This document shows positions 6,966 through 12,968 of a DNA stretch of 64,000 nt, piece by piece. A program made the position numbers and the translations under genes. The stretch lies in IMG/VR virus record IMGVR_UViG_3300027741_000051, positions 1-64,000 of that record; one strand, given 5' to 3'. Each line of letters opens with the position of its first letter. Positions within the stretch are counted from its first letter, which is position 1. This DNA is from a virus. The notes below the pieces were generated by a model that saw only the letters and a program-made list of their open reading frames with translations, did no database searches and was not told where the DNA came from.

Positions 6966-7513
6966 ATATCTTTTACCTCGACAACGATCCAAAAATTTGT
7001 GCAGAAATGCACGTTGATAAACATGTTTGCAAAATGGTTATTGAATATGCTCAGTTGTTATCTACATCTCACCGTGTACTTGACGGCGAAGAATATCGTA
7101 GATTAACAGCAAACAATAGGTCAATCAAAGCATGGCGATTGCCTGATGAGCGTGAAACTCGTCTTATGAAACCTACTATGCAGAATCATCCATCCGCAAT
7201 CTGGTCTCGACAATCAGATAAAAACTATGTGTGGTTGTATACTTTGTGGTGCGAACTCCTTAAAGAATTCACATATCGTTATGGCAAAATCCATGCTTGT
7301 GCTAGATTGATACCCGACCTTAAAATGATACCAAATAATATACCAAAAGGTGATTTTACAGGTCCCACACCTGCAATGCCTGATGAAGTAAAAATTCCAG
7401 GTGATTCTATGGCATCATATCACAATTACTATATAAATAATAAGACGCACCTAGCCTCATGGCGTGGTAAGATTAATTCCCGTAATGTTCCGAATTGGTT
7501 TCAAACAATATAA
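6962..7513 (+). CDS. Conserved phage protein of unknown function (183 aa)
   Basis: A 183-aa protein beginning MNIFYLDNDPKICAEMHVDK, with the HVDKHVCKM and EYAQLLSTSHR motifs of a family widespread in phages and usually left uncharacterised. Its His/Asp/Cys-rich N-terminus suggests an enzyme, but none is established. Its last codons are unusual. The final stretch (7431-7490) is repeated at 8099-8158, and the ending after the repeat differs (PNWFQTI here against LGWYNAQL in the remnant), so this 3' end was rewritten by the event that placed the oxygenase gene behind it. Confidence 0.7.
   Translation: MNIFYLDNDPKICAEMHVDKHVCKMVIEYAQLLSTSHRVLDGEEYRRLTANNRSIKAWRLPDERETRLMKPTMQNHPSAIWSRQSDKNYVWLYTLWCELLKEFTYRYGKIHACARLIPDLKMIPNNIPKGDFTGPTPAMPDEVKIPGDSMASYHNYYINNKTHLASWRGKINSRNVPNWFQTI
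7431..7490 (+). repeat. 60-bp direct repeat, copy 1
   Basis: Bases 7431-7490 match 8099-8158 with 58 of 60 identities. Both differences are synonymous third-position changes (AAT/AAC and TCC/TCT). The repeat contains TATAAATA at 7432-7439. It lies at the 3' end of the 183-aa gene and brackets the oxygenase gene together with copy 2. Confidence 0.9.
7432..7439 (+). promoter_or_regulatory. Candidate late promoter (TATAAATA) in repeat copy 1
   Basis: A perfect T4 late octamer inside the 183-aa coding sequence, 73 bases before the oxygenase ATG at 7513. Confidence 0.45.
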
Positions 7514-8082
7514 TGTCAAATATACCTTATGAGTCTTTTATACATCAAACATATATTGACGATTTGAATTTGTGTGATGAAATAATAGAAGCATATAACA
7601 TTAGTCCAATTAAACACATTGGAGTTTTTGGACATAATATAATTAACAAAGAGGTTAAAGATACTACTGAGGTATCTCTTAATTCTTGCGGCGAAGTTTT
7701 TTTTAGATATACAGTAGAATTACAAAAATGTTTGAACAAGTATATTGAAAAATATCAAGTTTGTAATTGGTACAATCCCATCTCTCTCATAGAAACAATA
7801 AACATACAACATTACAAACCCGGAAGTTCATATGCTGTTTGGCACTCAGAAAGAACTATGCCAAATTCTGATAGACATTTGGCTTTTATGACATATTTGA
7901 ATGATGTTACCGATGAAGGTGGAACTGAATTTTATCATCAAAAATTAATTACTAAACCTAAAAAAGGATTGACATTAATATGGCCGGCCGATTGGACACA
8001 TACACACAGAGGAATCAAATCACCGACACAACATAAGTATATCACAACAGGTTGGCTTAGCTATGTAGAGAAATTAACATAA
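7513..8082 (+). CDS. 2OG-Fe(II) oxygenase (prolyl-hydroxylase type)
   Basis: A 189-aa protein with the double-stranded beta-helix layout of 2-oxoglutarate/Fe(II) oxygenases: HSE (His111-x-Glu113) as an HxD/E iron pair, GGTEF at 136-140, and WTHTHRG with the distal His at about 165. Lys175 could hold 2OG. Such enzymes hydroxylate proteins or nucleic-acid bases, and aquatic phages often carry them; the substrate is unknown. It starts in a TAATG overlap at 7513 and is bracketed by a 60-bp direct repeat, so it looks like an inserted cargo gene. Confidence 0.8.
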   Translation: MSNIPYESFIHQTYIDDLNLCDEIIEAYNISPIKHIGVFGHNIINKEVKDTTEVSLNSCGEVFFRYTVELQKCLNKYIEKYQVCNWYNPISLIETINIQHYKPGSSYAVWHSERTMPNSDRHLAFMTYLNDVTDEGGTEFYHQKLITKPKKGLTLIWPADWTHTHRGIKSPTQHKYITTGWLSYVEKLT

Positions 8083-8098
8083 GACTAACAGGACTTGA

Positions 8099-8158
8099 AT
8101 ATAAATAATAAGACGCACCTAGCCTCATGGCGTGGTAAGATTAACTCTCGTAATGTTC
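8099..8158 (+). repeat. 60-bp direct repeat, copy 2
   Basis: The second copy of the repeat at 7431-7490, again with TATAAATA (8100-8107). It is followed by unique sequence leading to the 92-aa gene. Confidence 0.9.
8100..8107 (+). promoter_or_regulatory. Candidate late promoter (TATAAATA) in repeat copy 2
   Basis: A perfect late octamer 63 bases before ATG 8171, in the non-translated remnant. Confidence 0.5.
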
Positions 8159-8170
8159 TAGGATGGTATA

Positions 8171-8449
8171 ATGCCCAGCTATGATTTCTTAAATAAAGAT
8201 ACAAACGAAGTAGAAGAACACCGTATGAGAATTGCGGAATTAGATTCGTTTACTCAAAACAATCCACACCTTGAACGCTATCACACAGCACACAATCTTC
8301 CAATTATGTCAGATGGTGCTCGTATGTCTGTTCCCGGTATCGGTCAAGCTCATATGGCCTTTGAGCGTGGTGTCATTCAACGCATGAAAGAATCCATTCC
8401 AGGAAACACAATGTCAGGTCATAAAACAAAGTTGCCTAGAGAATGGTAA
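8171..8449 (+). CDS. Conserved phage hypothetical protein (92 aa)
   Basis: A 92-aa protein starting MPSYDFLNKDTNEVEEHRM, which resembles the N-terminus of FmdB-like small proteins and a common T4-like phage family with a KDTxE start and a central NPHLERYHTAHNLPI. No cysteines are present, so it is not a zinc ribbon. It ends in REW* and overlaps the next ORF. Function unknown. Confidence 0.65.
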   Translation: MPSYDFLNKDTNEVEEHRMRIAELDSFTQNNPHLERYHTAHNLPIMSDGARMSVPGIGQAHMAFERGVIQRMKESIPGNTMSGHKTKLPREW

Positions 8450-8598
8450 TTAATCGTCCTTATCGCATTCCTGCACTTCTTGGTACTGGCTATTACAAAC
8501 AGCCACAAAAACATCAAGCACCAGCCAAGAAAGTCTCACAAACCAAAGTAGCTGCTTTACTAAAGAAGGAATTTGCAAAAACAAAAACCTCCAAATAA
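8443..8598 (+). CDS. 51-aa basic protein
   Basis: ATG 8443 overlaps the end of the 92-aa gene. The 51-aa product is Lys/Gln/Pro-rich (KQPQKHQAPAKKVSQTK) with a short C-terminal helix. It fills the gap before phoH and ends 26 bases before its ATG. The coding call rests on overlap and fit only. Confidence 0.45.
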   Translation: MVINRPYRIPALLGTGYYKQPQKHQAPAKKVSQTKVAALLKKEFAKTKTSK

Positions 8599-8624
8599 TC
8601 CCGCAACAACAACAAGGATGTTTC

Positions 8625-9389
8625 ATGGCAAGCAATAGAAAAACAGCAATACAAAAACGTGATGATTCGATTGAAGGTGATGAGGTAATACACAGACACC
8701 TACCCGTTTCAAACTCTTTAAAAATAAAATTAGACCATTTAAAAACATTTGAAGCACTAACACAAAATCAACAAAAGTTCTTTGACGCATATAAAACAGG
8801 TGATTACTTTATTGGCCTATTAGGATCACCAGGTGTCGGTAAAACATTTTTAGCATTGTATCGTGCAATTGAAGAAGTTCTAAACAAAGACAATCCATTT
8901 ACACATATTGTGGTTGTTCGTTCTGCTGTACAGGTAAGAGACCAAGGTTTTGTTCCAGGTACACTAGATGAAAAGATGGAGATTTATGAAGTGCCTTACA
9001 AAGAAATATGTGAGACACTTTTTGGTCGTTCCGATGCGTGGGATAGATTGAAGGAACAAGGTTACGCTAGATTTATTTCCACTACAGCTATTCGTGGCAT
9101 CTCTATTGACAACTCTATCATTATTGTAGATGAATGTCAGTCGATGACATTTCACGAATTGAGCTCGGTTATTTCCCGTGTTGGTCACCGTTCTAAGATT
9201 ATCTTTGTTGGTGACTTGAAACAGAATGACTTAATTAAGAGTAGGAATGATATATCAGGCCTTGCAGAGTTTTTGAATGTTGCAAGACATATGAATGAGT
9301 TTACTGAAATTGGATTTACACCAGAAGACATTGTTCGCAGCAGTTTGGTTAAATCATGGATTGTTGCCTGCGATAAATTAGGAATATAA
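8625..9389 (+). CDS. phoH: PhoH-like P-loop ATPase
   Basis: A 254-aa protein with Walker A GSPGVGKT at residues 67-74, Walker B SIIIVDECQ near 165 and a VGDLKQND motif, as in PhoH. PhoH-like genes are very common in T4-type aquatic phages; cellular PhoH belongs to the phosphate-starvation regulon. The biochemical role in phages is unsettled, with an RNA-linked helicase or ATPase most often suggested. ATG 8625 follows CAAGGATG. It overlaps the exonuclease gene by one base (TAATG). Confidence 0.9.
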   Translation: MASNRKTAIQKRDDSIEGDEVIHRHLPVSNSLKIKLDHLKTFEALTQNQQKFFDAYKTGDYFIGLLGSPGVGKTFLALYRAIEEVLNKDNPFTHIVVVRSAVQVRDQGFVPGTLDEKMEIYEVPYKEICETLFGRSDAWDRLKEQGYARFISTTAIRGISIDNSIIIVDECQSMTFHELSSVISRVGHRSKIIFVGDLKQNDLIKSRNDISGLAEFLNVARHMNEFTEIGFTPEDIVRSSLVKSWIVACDKLGI

Positions 9390-10051
9390 TGTTTAACTAC
9401 TGCCCACCTGAATCTTTACAAGATTTACAATCTACTACTTTTCCTGATGGTAAAAGATACTATCAGTTGGCTGATGGTACAAGATTGCCTTCCATTACCA
9501 CCGTTTTAGGTGCGATGAGTAAAGCTGACATACTTGCGTGGCGTAAACGTGTTGGTGAAGAAGAAGCTAATAAAATCTCGCGTAAAGCATCTGGCCGTGG
9601 TACGAATGTGCATAGCCTCTGTGAAGCATATCTAAACAATAACTCAGAGTATTCAAAGAAAGCCATGCCTGATGCATTGGAAATGTTCAAGAGTCTTAAA
9701 CCAATCATAGATGCGAATGTATCTGATATTTGGTATCAAGAGTGTACATTGTTTTCCAAGAAACTTGGTGTTGCTGGGCGTGTTGATTTGATTGCACATT
9801 GGGATAATAAACTGTCCATTATTGACTTTAAAACCAGTAGCCGAATCAAAACAAGAGATAAGATTATGTCTTACTTTTGGCAAGAAACTGCATATGCATT
9901 GATGTTAGAAGAAATGATTGGTACACCTGTCGACCAGATTGTAACCTTGATGGCCGTAGATGGTTCTGAACCATTGGTGTTTGTTGAAAAGACAGAAGAC
10001 CACATTGAGGGATTAGTAAAAGCGATTGAATTCTATAAAACAACCTTATAA
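9389..10051 (+). CDS. PD-(D/E)XK exonuclease, Cas4/RecB-like
   Basis: A 220-aa protein with the PD-(D/E)XK core: GRVDLIAHW near residue 130, then LSIIDFKTS near 143, and a helical QETAYALMLEE segment containing the QxxxY motif of RecB/Cas4 nucleases. No C-terminal Fe-S cysteine triad is visible, so it resembles phage recombination exonucleases more than true Cas4. It probably processes DNA ends in phage recombination or host DNA breakdown. It is co-directional and overlapping with phoH. Confidence 0.8.
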   Translation: MFNYCPPESLQDLQSTTFPDGKRYYQLADGTRLPSITTVLGAMSKADILAWRKRVGEEEANKISRKASGRGTNVHSLCEAYLNNNSEYSKKAMPDALEMFKSLKPIIDANVSDIWYQECTLFSKKLGVAGRVDLIAHWDNKLSIIDFKTSSRIKTRDKIMSYFWQETAYALMLEEMIGTPVDQIVTLMAVDGSEPLVFVEKTEDHIEGLVKAIEFYKTTL

Positions 10052-10054
10052 ATA
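10047..10054 (+). promoter_or_regulatory. Late promoter (TATAAATA)
   Basis: A perfect T4 late octamer at the end of the exonuclease gene, 28 bases before ATG 10082. Its position fits late expression of the adhesin gene that follows. Confidence 0.65.
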
Positions 10055-10081
10055 GGTGGTAAGAAAAAAAAGGGGAAAACA

Positions 10082-10705
10082 ATGGCAACATCATTAGGAA
10101 ATGGTTTAATAACATTTGGAGATAATAGTACACAAAATACTGCTTCTTCTTATGTGGGACCTCGAGCACAATATTTTAGTGCTAACGGCACATTTACTAT
10201 ACCCACTGGAATTACATCATTAAAAGCTAGGGTAGTTAGTGGAGGTGGCGGCGCCGGTGGCAATGGACGATATCCTTCAGGTTGTGGATACATTGATGTT
10301 ATTGGAGGTTATGGTGGATACGGAGCACAGGGAATTCAATGGATTACTGGACTAACACCAGGTTTAACATTAACTATAGTTGTTGGAACAGCTGGTGCCG
10401 GAGGCCTCGGCGTCCAAAGCGGTAGAAATCCTGGTAGTCCTGGAAATGCTGGAACTACTTCTTCAATATCTTCTGGAACACAATCAATCAGCACAATTCA
10501 ATGTACCGGCGGCGGTGCTGGTGCTGCAGGCGGAACTTCACCTTCACAACCGGCCGCAGCTGCGAATGGTACAGCAACAGGCTTTACAACTCCTGGTTAT
10601 TCTTTAACTAATTTGAGTGTTGATGATAGAGGTCTTGGTCAAGCTGGAACAGGTTACTATCCTAATAATTCCGGTACAGCTGGTTATGTAATTATTGAGT
10701 ATTAA
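10082..10705 (+). CDS. Glycine-rich tail adhesin-like protein
   Basis: A 207-aa protein. The N-terminus (MATSLGNGLITFGDNSTQNTAS) is like tail-fibre modules. The rest contains glycine-rich loops (GGGGAGGNG, GGYGGYG, CTGGGAGAAGG) and ends in AGYVIIEY, the same GxVIIxY ending as the large adhesins at 55956, 59906 and 61981. Glycine-rich tips of the gp38 type bind receptors in T-even phages. It has its own late promoter, AAGGGGAAAACA before the ATG, and lies 45 kb from the fibre cluster. Confidence 0.7.
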   Translation: MATSLGNGLITFGDNSTQNTASSYVGPRAQYFSANGTFTIPTGITSLKARVVSGGGGAGGNGRYPSGCGYIDVIGGYGGYGAQGIQWITGLTPGLTLTIVVGTAGAGGLGVQSGRNPGSPGNAGTTSSISSGTQSISTIQCTGGGAGAAGGTSPSQPAAAANGTATGFTTPGYSLTNLSVDDRGLGQAGTGYYPNNSGTAGYVIIEY

Positions 10706-10718
10706 AAGGAGCATTTAA

Positions 10719-10940
10719 ATGAAATATGCATTAGTATGTCCAAACGAACTTGTAGAAAATGGTTATCGAATTGCAGATGTATGTGATACAAAATCTTGGA
10801 CACCAGCAGAACCAACATATTGGTTGGAATGTGAAGATGATGTTATGGCCGATTGGTGGTATTTTAATACTTCTGAAAATAGAATTAAAAGAACTCCTGT
10901 TACTACAGGTCCAGTAATACAAGGTCTAGAAGATTTATGA
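10719..10940 (+). CDS. Small adhesin-associated protein (73 aa)
   Basis: A 73-aa acidic, Trp-rich protein (MKYALVCPNELVENGYRIADV...) after AAAGGAG. Similar short proteins often follow tail-fibre or adhesin genes in aquatic phages, and a chaperone or accessory role is inferred from that. It overlaps the next gene by ATGA. Confidence 0.55.
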   Translation: MKYALVCPNELVENGYRIADVCDTKSWTPAEPTYWLECEDDVMADWWYFNTSENRIKRTPVTTGPVIQGLEDL

Positions 10941-11209
10941 TTGTTGTTAATCCTATTCATCAATTTGATTATGCCGGCGCATCTTTCAATGTTTACCACG
11001 CCAACATGAATGAAGGATTACCAAAACATGAACACACATTCGCTCACGCTACAATATGCAATGCAGGTAGTTGCATCCTACGCAAAGAAGGTCGTGAAAA
11101 AATTATCAATAAGTTTTCAAAACCAATTAATCTTGCAGCAAACGAATGGCATGAAATAGAAGCACTGGAAGACGGAACAGTTTTTGTAAATATATTCGAA
11201 AACACTTAA
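10937..11209 (+). CDS. Cupin-like small protein (90 aa)
   Basis: A 90-aa protein with the conserved pattern of a single cupin barrel: HEHTFAHATIC (HxH, residues 31-41), a central G-x-C-x-L strand and a C-terminal NEWHEIEALEDGTVF strand with another His. The His cluster could bind a metal. It is coupled to the previous gene (ATGA). Whether it is an enzyme or a structural binding domain cannot be told. Confidence 0.6.
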   Translation: MIVVNPIHQFDYAGASFNVYHANMNEGLPKHEHTFAHATICNAGSCILRKEGREKIINKFSKPINLAANEWHEIEALEDGTVFVNIFENT

Positions 11210-11221
11210 ATTATGAGAGGC

Positions 11222-11250
11222 TTGACAAGTCTCTAATCCTGTGATACAAT
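11222..11250 (+). promoter_or_regulatory. Strong promoter of the stable-RNA operon
   Basis: TTGACA at 11222-11227, a 17-base spacer and TGATACAAT with the -10 TACAAT at 11245-11250, an extended -10 promoter. Transcription would start near 11257, just before the tRNA-like element at 11262. No other promoter is visible before the tmRNA pieces and the outer-membrane-type gene. Confidence 0.85.
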
Positions 11251-11261
11251 ATATAATTAAC

Positions 11262-11349
11262 ACACTTATGAACTGGGACATGGCTCAGCTGTGCAATTAG
11301 ACTAAGTTCCCACTTTGTGGGTACGGGAGTGAGAATCTCCCTAAGTGTG
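11262..11349 (+). tRNA. Class-II tRNA-like element without clear anticodon arm
   Basis: A perfect 7-bp acceptor stem (11262-11268 with 11342-11348), directly joined to a 5-bp T-stem (11325-11329 with 11337-11341) with a 7-base loop TGAGAAT, and a 5-bp hairpin with a TTT loop (11309-11321) placed like a long Leu/Ser variable arm. The middle does not fold into a normal D arm and anticodon arm; instead GAACT (11270-11274) pairs with AGTTC (11305-11309). No CCA is encoded. It may be a decayed or interrupted tRNA, or a tRNA mimic. No amino acid can be assigned. Confidence 0.35.
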
Positions 11350-11356
11350 TATTTTA

Positions 11357-11419
11357 TTGCTGTATGAAGCAAAGAGAAAAGTGTTCTGGACGGGGGTGCG
11401 AATCCCCCCACCTCCACCA
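11357..11419 (+). ncRNA. ssrA: tmRNA acceptor piece (3' half) of a permuted ssrA
   Basis: The segment ends TTCTGGAC, then a T-stem of five G (11392-11396), loop TGCGAAT, five C (11404-11408), then CACCTCC-A-CCA (11409-11419), which matches the canonical 3' end of tmRNA. The acceptor strand CACCTCC pairs with GGGGGTG at 11498-11504 downstream (six Watson-Crick pairs and one G-U). The 3' half is therefore encoded before the 5' half, as in two-piece permuted tmRNAs. The exact 5' end of the piece is uncertain; a short TTGC/GCAA hairpin lies near its start. Confidence 0.85.
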
Positions 11420-11497
11420 AAAACGCATCTGCCAGTCGCTCTGGTTGTATGGTACTATTCTAGAAATAAGGTTCAAGTCCTTTGGTGCGTTTTTGAT
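11420..11497 (+). other. Intervening segment of permuted tmRNA, tRNA-like fold
   Basis: Between the acceptor and coding pieces lie 78 bases that close on a 12-bp helix: CAAAAACGCATC (11418-11429) with GGTGCGTTTTTG (11484-11495). Inside are a 4-bp arm CCAG-TCGCT-CTGG placed like a D arm and a T arm AAGG-TTCAAGT-CCTT with a canonical T-loop. No convincing anticodon stem exists in 11445-11466. It could be a degenerate tRNA captured in the tmRNA spacer, or a processing signal for RNase P and Z. Confidence 0.55.
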
Positions 11498-11663
11498 GGG
11501 GGTGCATAGTTTCGACAGGGCAACAAGTAACAGAGTGGACAGCACGGTAGGCGATGACCGTTAATCAAGCAAAAAACGTAAATGCAAACGACTCCGCATA
11601 TCGCCTAGCTGCTTAAGCTAAGCTGAGGTTTCGCCGACTGTCCTTATTATCCAATCAGTCGGC
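11498..11663 (+). ncRNA. ssrA: tmRNA coding piece (5' half) with tag ANDSAYRLAA
   Basis: It begins GGGGGTG (5' acceptor strand) and CATAGTTTCGACAGGG, the tmRNA D-loop-like signature. The tag frame starts at GCA 11584 and reads A-N-D-S-A-Y-R-L-A-A before TAA 11614-11616, with the usual AND start and LAA degron end. A hairpin GCCGACTG/CAGTCGGC (11633-11640 with 11656-11663) probably closes the 3' side. tmRNA with SmpB rescues stalled ribosomes and tags the products for ClpXP. No smpB gene is in this window. Confidence 0.88.
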
Positions 11664-11689
11664 AATTTGTTCAACAATAGGAGAAAATT

Positions 11690-12133
11690 TTGATTAAAAA
11701 ACTCGTACTTATCGCATCCCTTATGGGTGTATTTGCAAGCGCACAGGCTTTAGAAGTTGGTATCAATGATGGCACCAATCTTAGCTCAACACAAAATGTT
11801 TGGGGTGTATCAGTTGGTGAAACCGTACATGGTTATAACCTAACCGCAGGATTCAATCGTTCTACATCCGCTGACTCTTACAGTTTGGTTAATAGTGTAG
11901 AGGTATCAAAAATGGGACCTGTATCAATTGATGCTAAATTTGGTCTTCTTTTTATCGATAGCCAATCAGGTTCAGCTTATGATGGTTATGCCGCTTCTGC
12001 TGGTATTGGTGCTCGTATGCCAATTACCAAGTCAGTTACAGCAGGACTTGATTACAGTTACCAAGCTGGTCAAGACCGGGTTGTTGCAGAAAACGGTAGC
12101 CGTATTACTGCTGGCGTTAAATTTAGTTTCTAA
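11690..12133 (+). CDS. Outer-membrane beta-barrel-type protein with signal peptide
   Basis: A 147-aa protein read from TTG 11690, which has a strong AGGAG 8-12 bases upstream; no ATG with a ribosome-binding site fits. Residues 1-20 form a signal peptide (KK, hydrophobic core, SAQA cleavage site). The mature part is alternating beta strands rich in Gly, Ser, Tyr and Asn, and ends in GVKFSF, the terminal Phe signal read by the BAM complex. It probably inserts in the host outer membrane during infection. It follows the tmRNA coding piece by 26 bases in the same transcript and ends at a strong terminator. Confidence 0.75.
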   Translation: MIKKLVLIASLMGVFASAQALEVGINDGTNLSSTQNVWGVSVGETVHGYNLTAGFNRSTSADSYSLVNSVEVSKMGPVSIDAKFGLLFIDSQSGSAYDGYAASAGIGARMPITKSVTAGLDYSYQAGQDRVVAENGSRITAGVKFSF

Positions 12134-12148
12134 ACTAAAAAGAGTTTA

Positions 12149-12195
12149 ATAGGTTATCTCTGACGGTAGTCCCGTCCAATAACCTATCATTTTTT
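12149..12195 (+). terminator. Rho-independent terminator of the RNA/OMP operon
   Basis: A 9-bp stem ATAGGTTAT (12149-12157) with ATAACCTAT (12179-12187), capped by an inner hairpin GACGG/CCGTC, is followed by CA and six T. It closes the unit that starts at 11222. Confidence 0.85.
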
Positions 12196-12208
12196 CGAAA
12201 GGAAACCC

Positions 12209-12760
12209 ATGCGAAGTAAAGCAATACTTTTCAGCATAGTAGTTTCCGCAATAGTTCTTTGCCTCGCTACGATAAACATTAATTATAGAATTCCTCTAAA
12301 AGTTAATTATCGGGATCTCACTGAGGCAACAAAAAGGCAGGTTACATGCCTTGCAGAGAACATTTACTTTGAAGCTGGACATGAACCATTGAGTGGTAAA
12401 CAAGCTATTGCTTTTGTTACCATTAATCGTGTTCAATCCGGTTACAGTAAAGATATTTGCGGAGTTGTTCATCAGAAGACGGGAGGAACCTGTCAGTTTT
12501 CATGGTTATGTGATAAAAACATTACCGATAAACGCTTGACAATTAGAGATAGTTCGTTGTATAATGAAGTTCGTGAGTTGGCCGTGGATATGATTCTAAA
12601 TCGTGACCTCAAGGAAGATGTTACACAAGGTGCAACATACTATCATGCCGACTATGTAAATCCACAATGGAAATTGGAAAAAGTGAAGAAAATAGGTCAT
12701 CACATTTTCTATAGAAGCCGTGTGGATAATATTGACAGAAATAGGAGTTTTTATGAATAA
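12209..12760 (+). CDS. SleB-type cell-wall hydrolase, probable endolysin
   Basis: A 183-aa protein with a hydrophobic N-terminus (residues 5-25, signal anchor) and a Hydrolase_2/SleB domain: CLAENIYFEAG (catalytic Glu near residue 50), FVTINRV, CQFSWLCD, GATYYHADYV and KKIGHHIFY. SleB-type enzymes are lytic transglycosylases on peptidoglycan. The N-terminal segment suggests export or a SAR-type endolysin that is released at lysis. Four cysteines may form disulfides. AAAGGAAACCC precedes ATG 12209. Confidence 0.82.
   Translation: MRSKAILFSIVVSAIVLCLATININYRIPLKVNYRDLTEATKRQVTCLAENIYFEAGHEPLSGKQAIAFVTINRVQSGYSKDICGVVHQKTGGTCQFSWLCDKNITDKRLTIRDSSLYNEVRELAVDMILNRDLKEDVTQGATYYHADYVNPQWKLEKVKKIGHHIFYRSRVDNIDRNRSFYE
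12536..12565 (+). promoter_or_regulatory. Sigma70-type promoter inside the endolysin gene
   Basis: TTGACA at 12536-12541 and TATAAT at 12560-12565, spacer 18. It lies within the endolysin coding sequence and points to the 71-aa gene, gp33 and gp59. Confidence 0.65.
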
Positions 12761-12968
12761 AGAATTAATGACATATATTGTTTGTGTGACCATTTTAATT
12801 GGTTCTACTATTGCAGCTGTAACCATTTACCAATTAAATGAACGCAATAACTTTGCAAAGAATATGGAATCAGCAATCTCAAAAGGCGTTGATCCACTTT
12901 CCGTGAAGTGTGCTTATGAACAATTACCTACTGCAACCTGCATCACATTTGCACTAGGTAAACGATAA
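12753..12968 (+). CDS. Small membrane protein (71 aa)
   Basis: ATG 12753 follows AGGAGTTTTT and overlaps the endolysin stop. The 71-aa product has one N-terminal transmembrane segment (residues 7-26) and a periplasmic-type tail with two cysteines (KCAYE, TCITF). Its location after the endolysin could suggest a lysis role, but no spanin or holin signature is clear. Confidence 0.6.
   Translation: MNKELMTYIVCVTILIGSTIAAVTIYQLNERNNFAKNMESAISKGVDPLSVKCAYEQLPTATCITFALGKR

Larger units (their letters stand above)
8093..8184 (+). pseudogene. 3' remnant of the 183-aa phage gene
   Basis: The repeat is read here in the same frame as in the complete gene at 6962 and then continues to LGWYNAQL and TGA 8182-8184. 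In-frame stops lie just upstream and there is no start codon, so this is a leftover 3' end. It overlaps the start of the 92-aa gene at 8171, the kind of overlap expected of the ancestral arrangement before the oxygenase gene was inserted. Confidence 0.7.

Noticed and set aside
6962-7513. Pyrimidine-dimer glycosylase (DenV) for the 183-aa protein
   Set aside because: The N-terminal Thr-Arg start and the catalytic pattern of DenV are absent; the family is recognised only as a common uncharacterised phage protein.
11423-11490. A functional tRNA gene in the tmRNA spacer (acceptor and T arm are good)
   Set aside because: No placement gives a 5-bp anticodon stem with U33; the best options pair only three of five positions. 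It is kept as a tRNA-like fold, not as a tRNA with a stated amino acid.
12732-12760. TTGACA at 12733 as a promoter for the small membrane gene
   Set aside because: No -10 box lies at 16-18 bases, and the string overlaps the endolysin 3' end and the ribosome-binding site.
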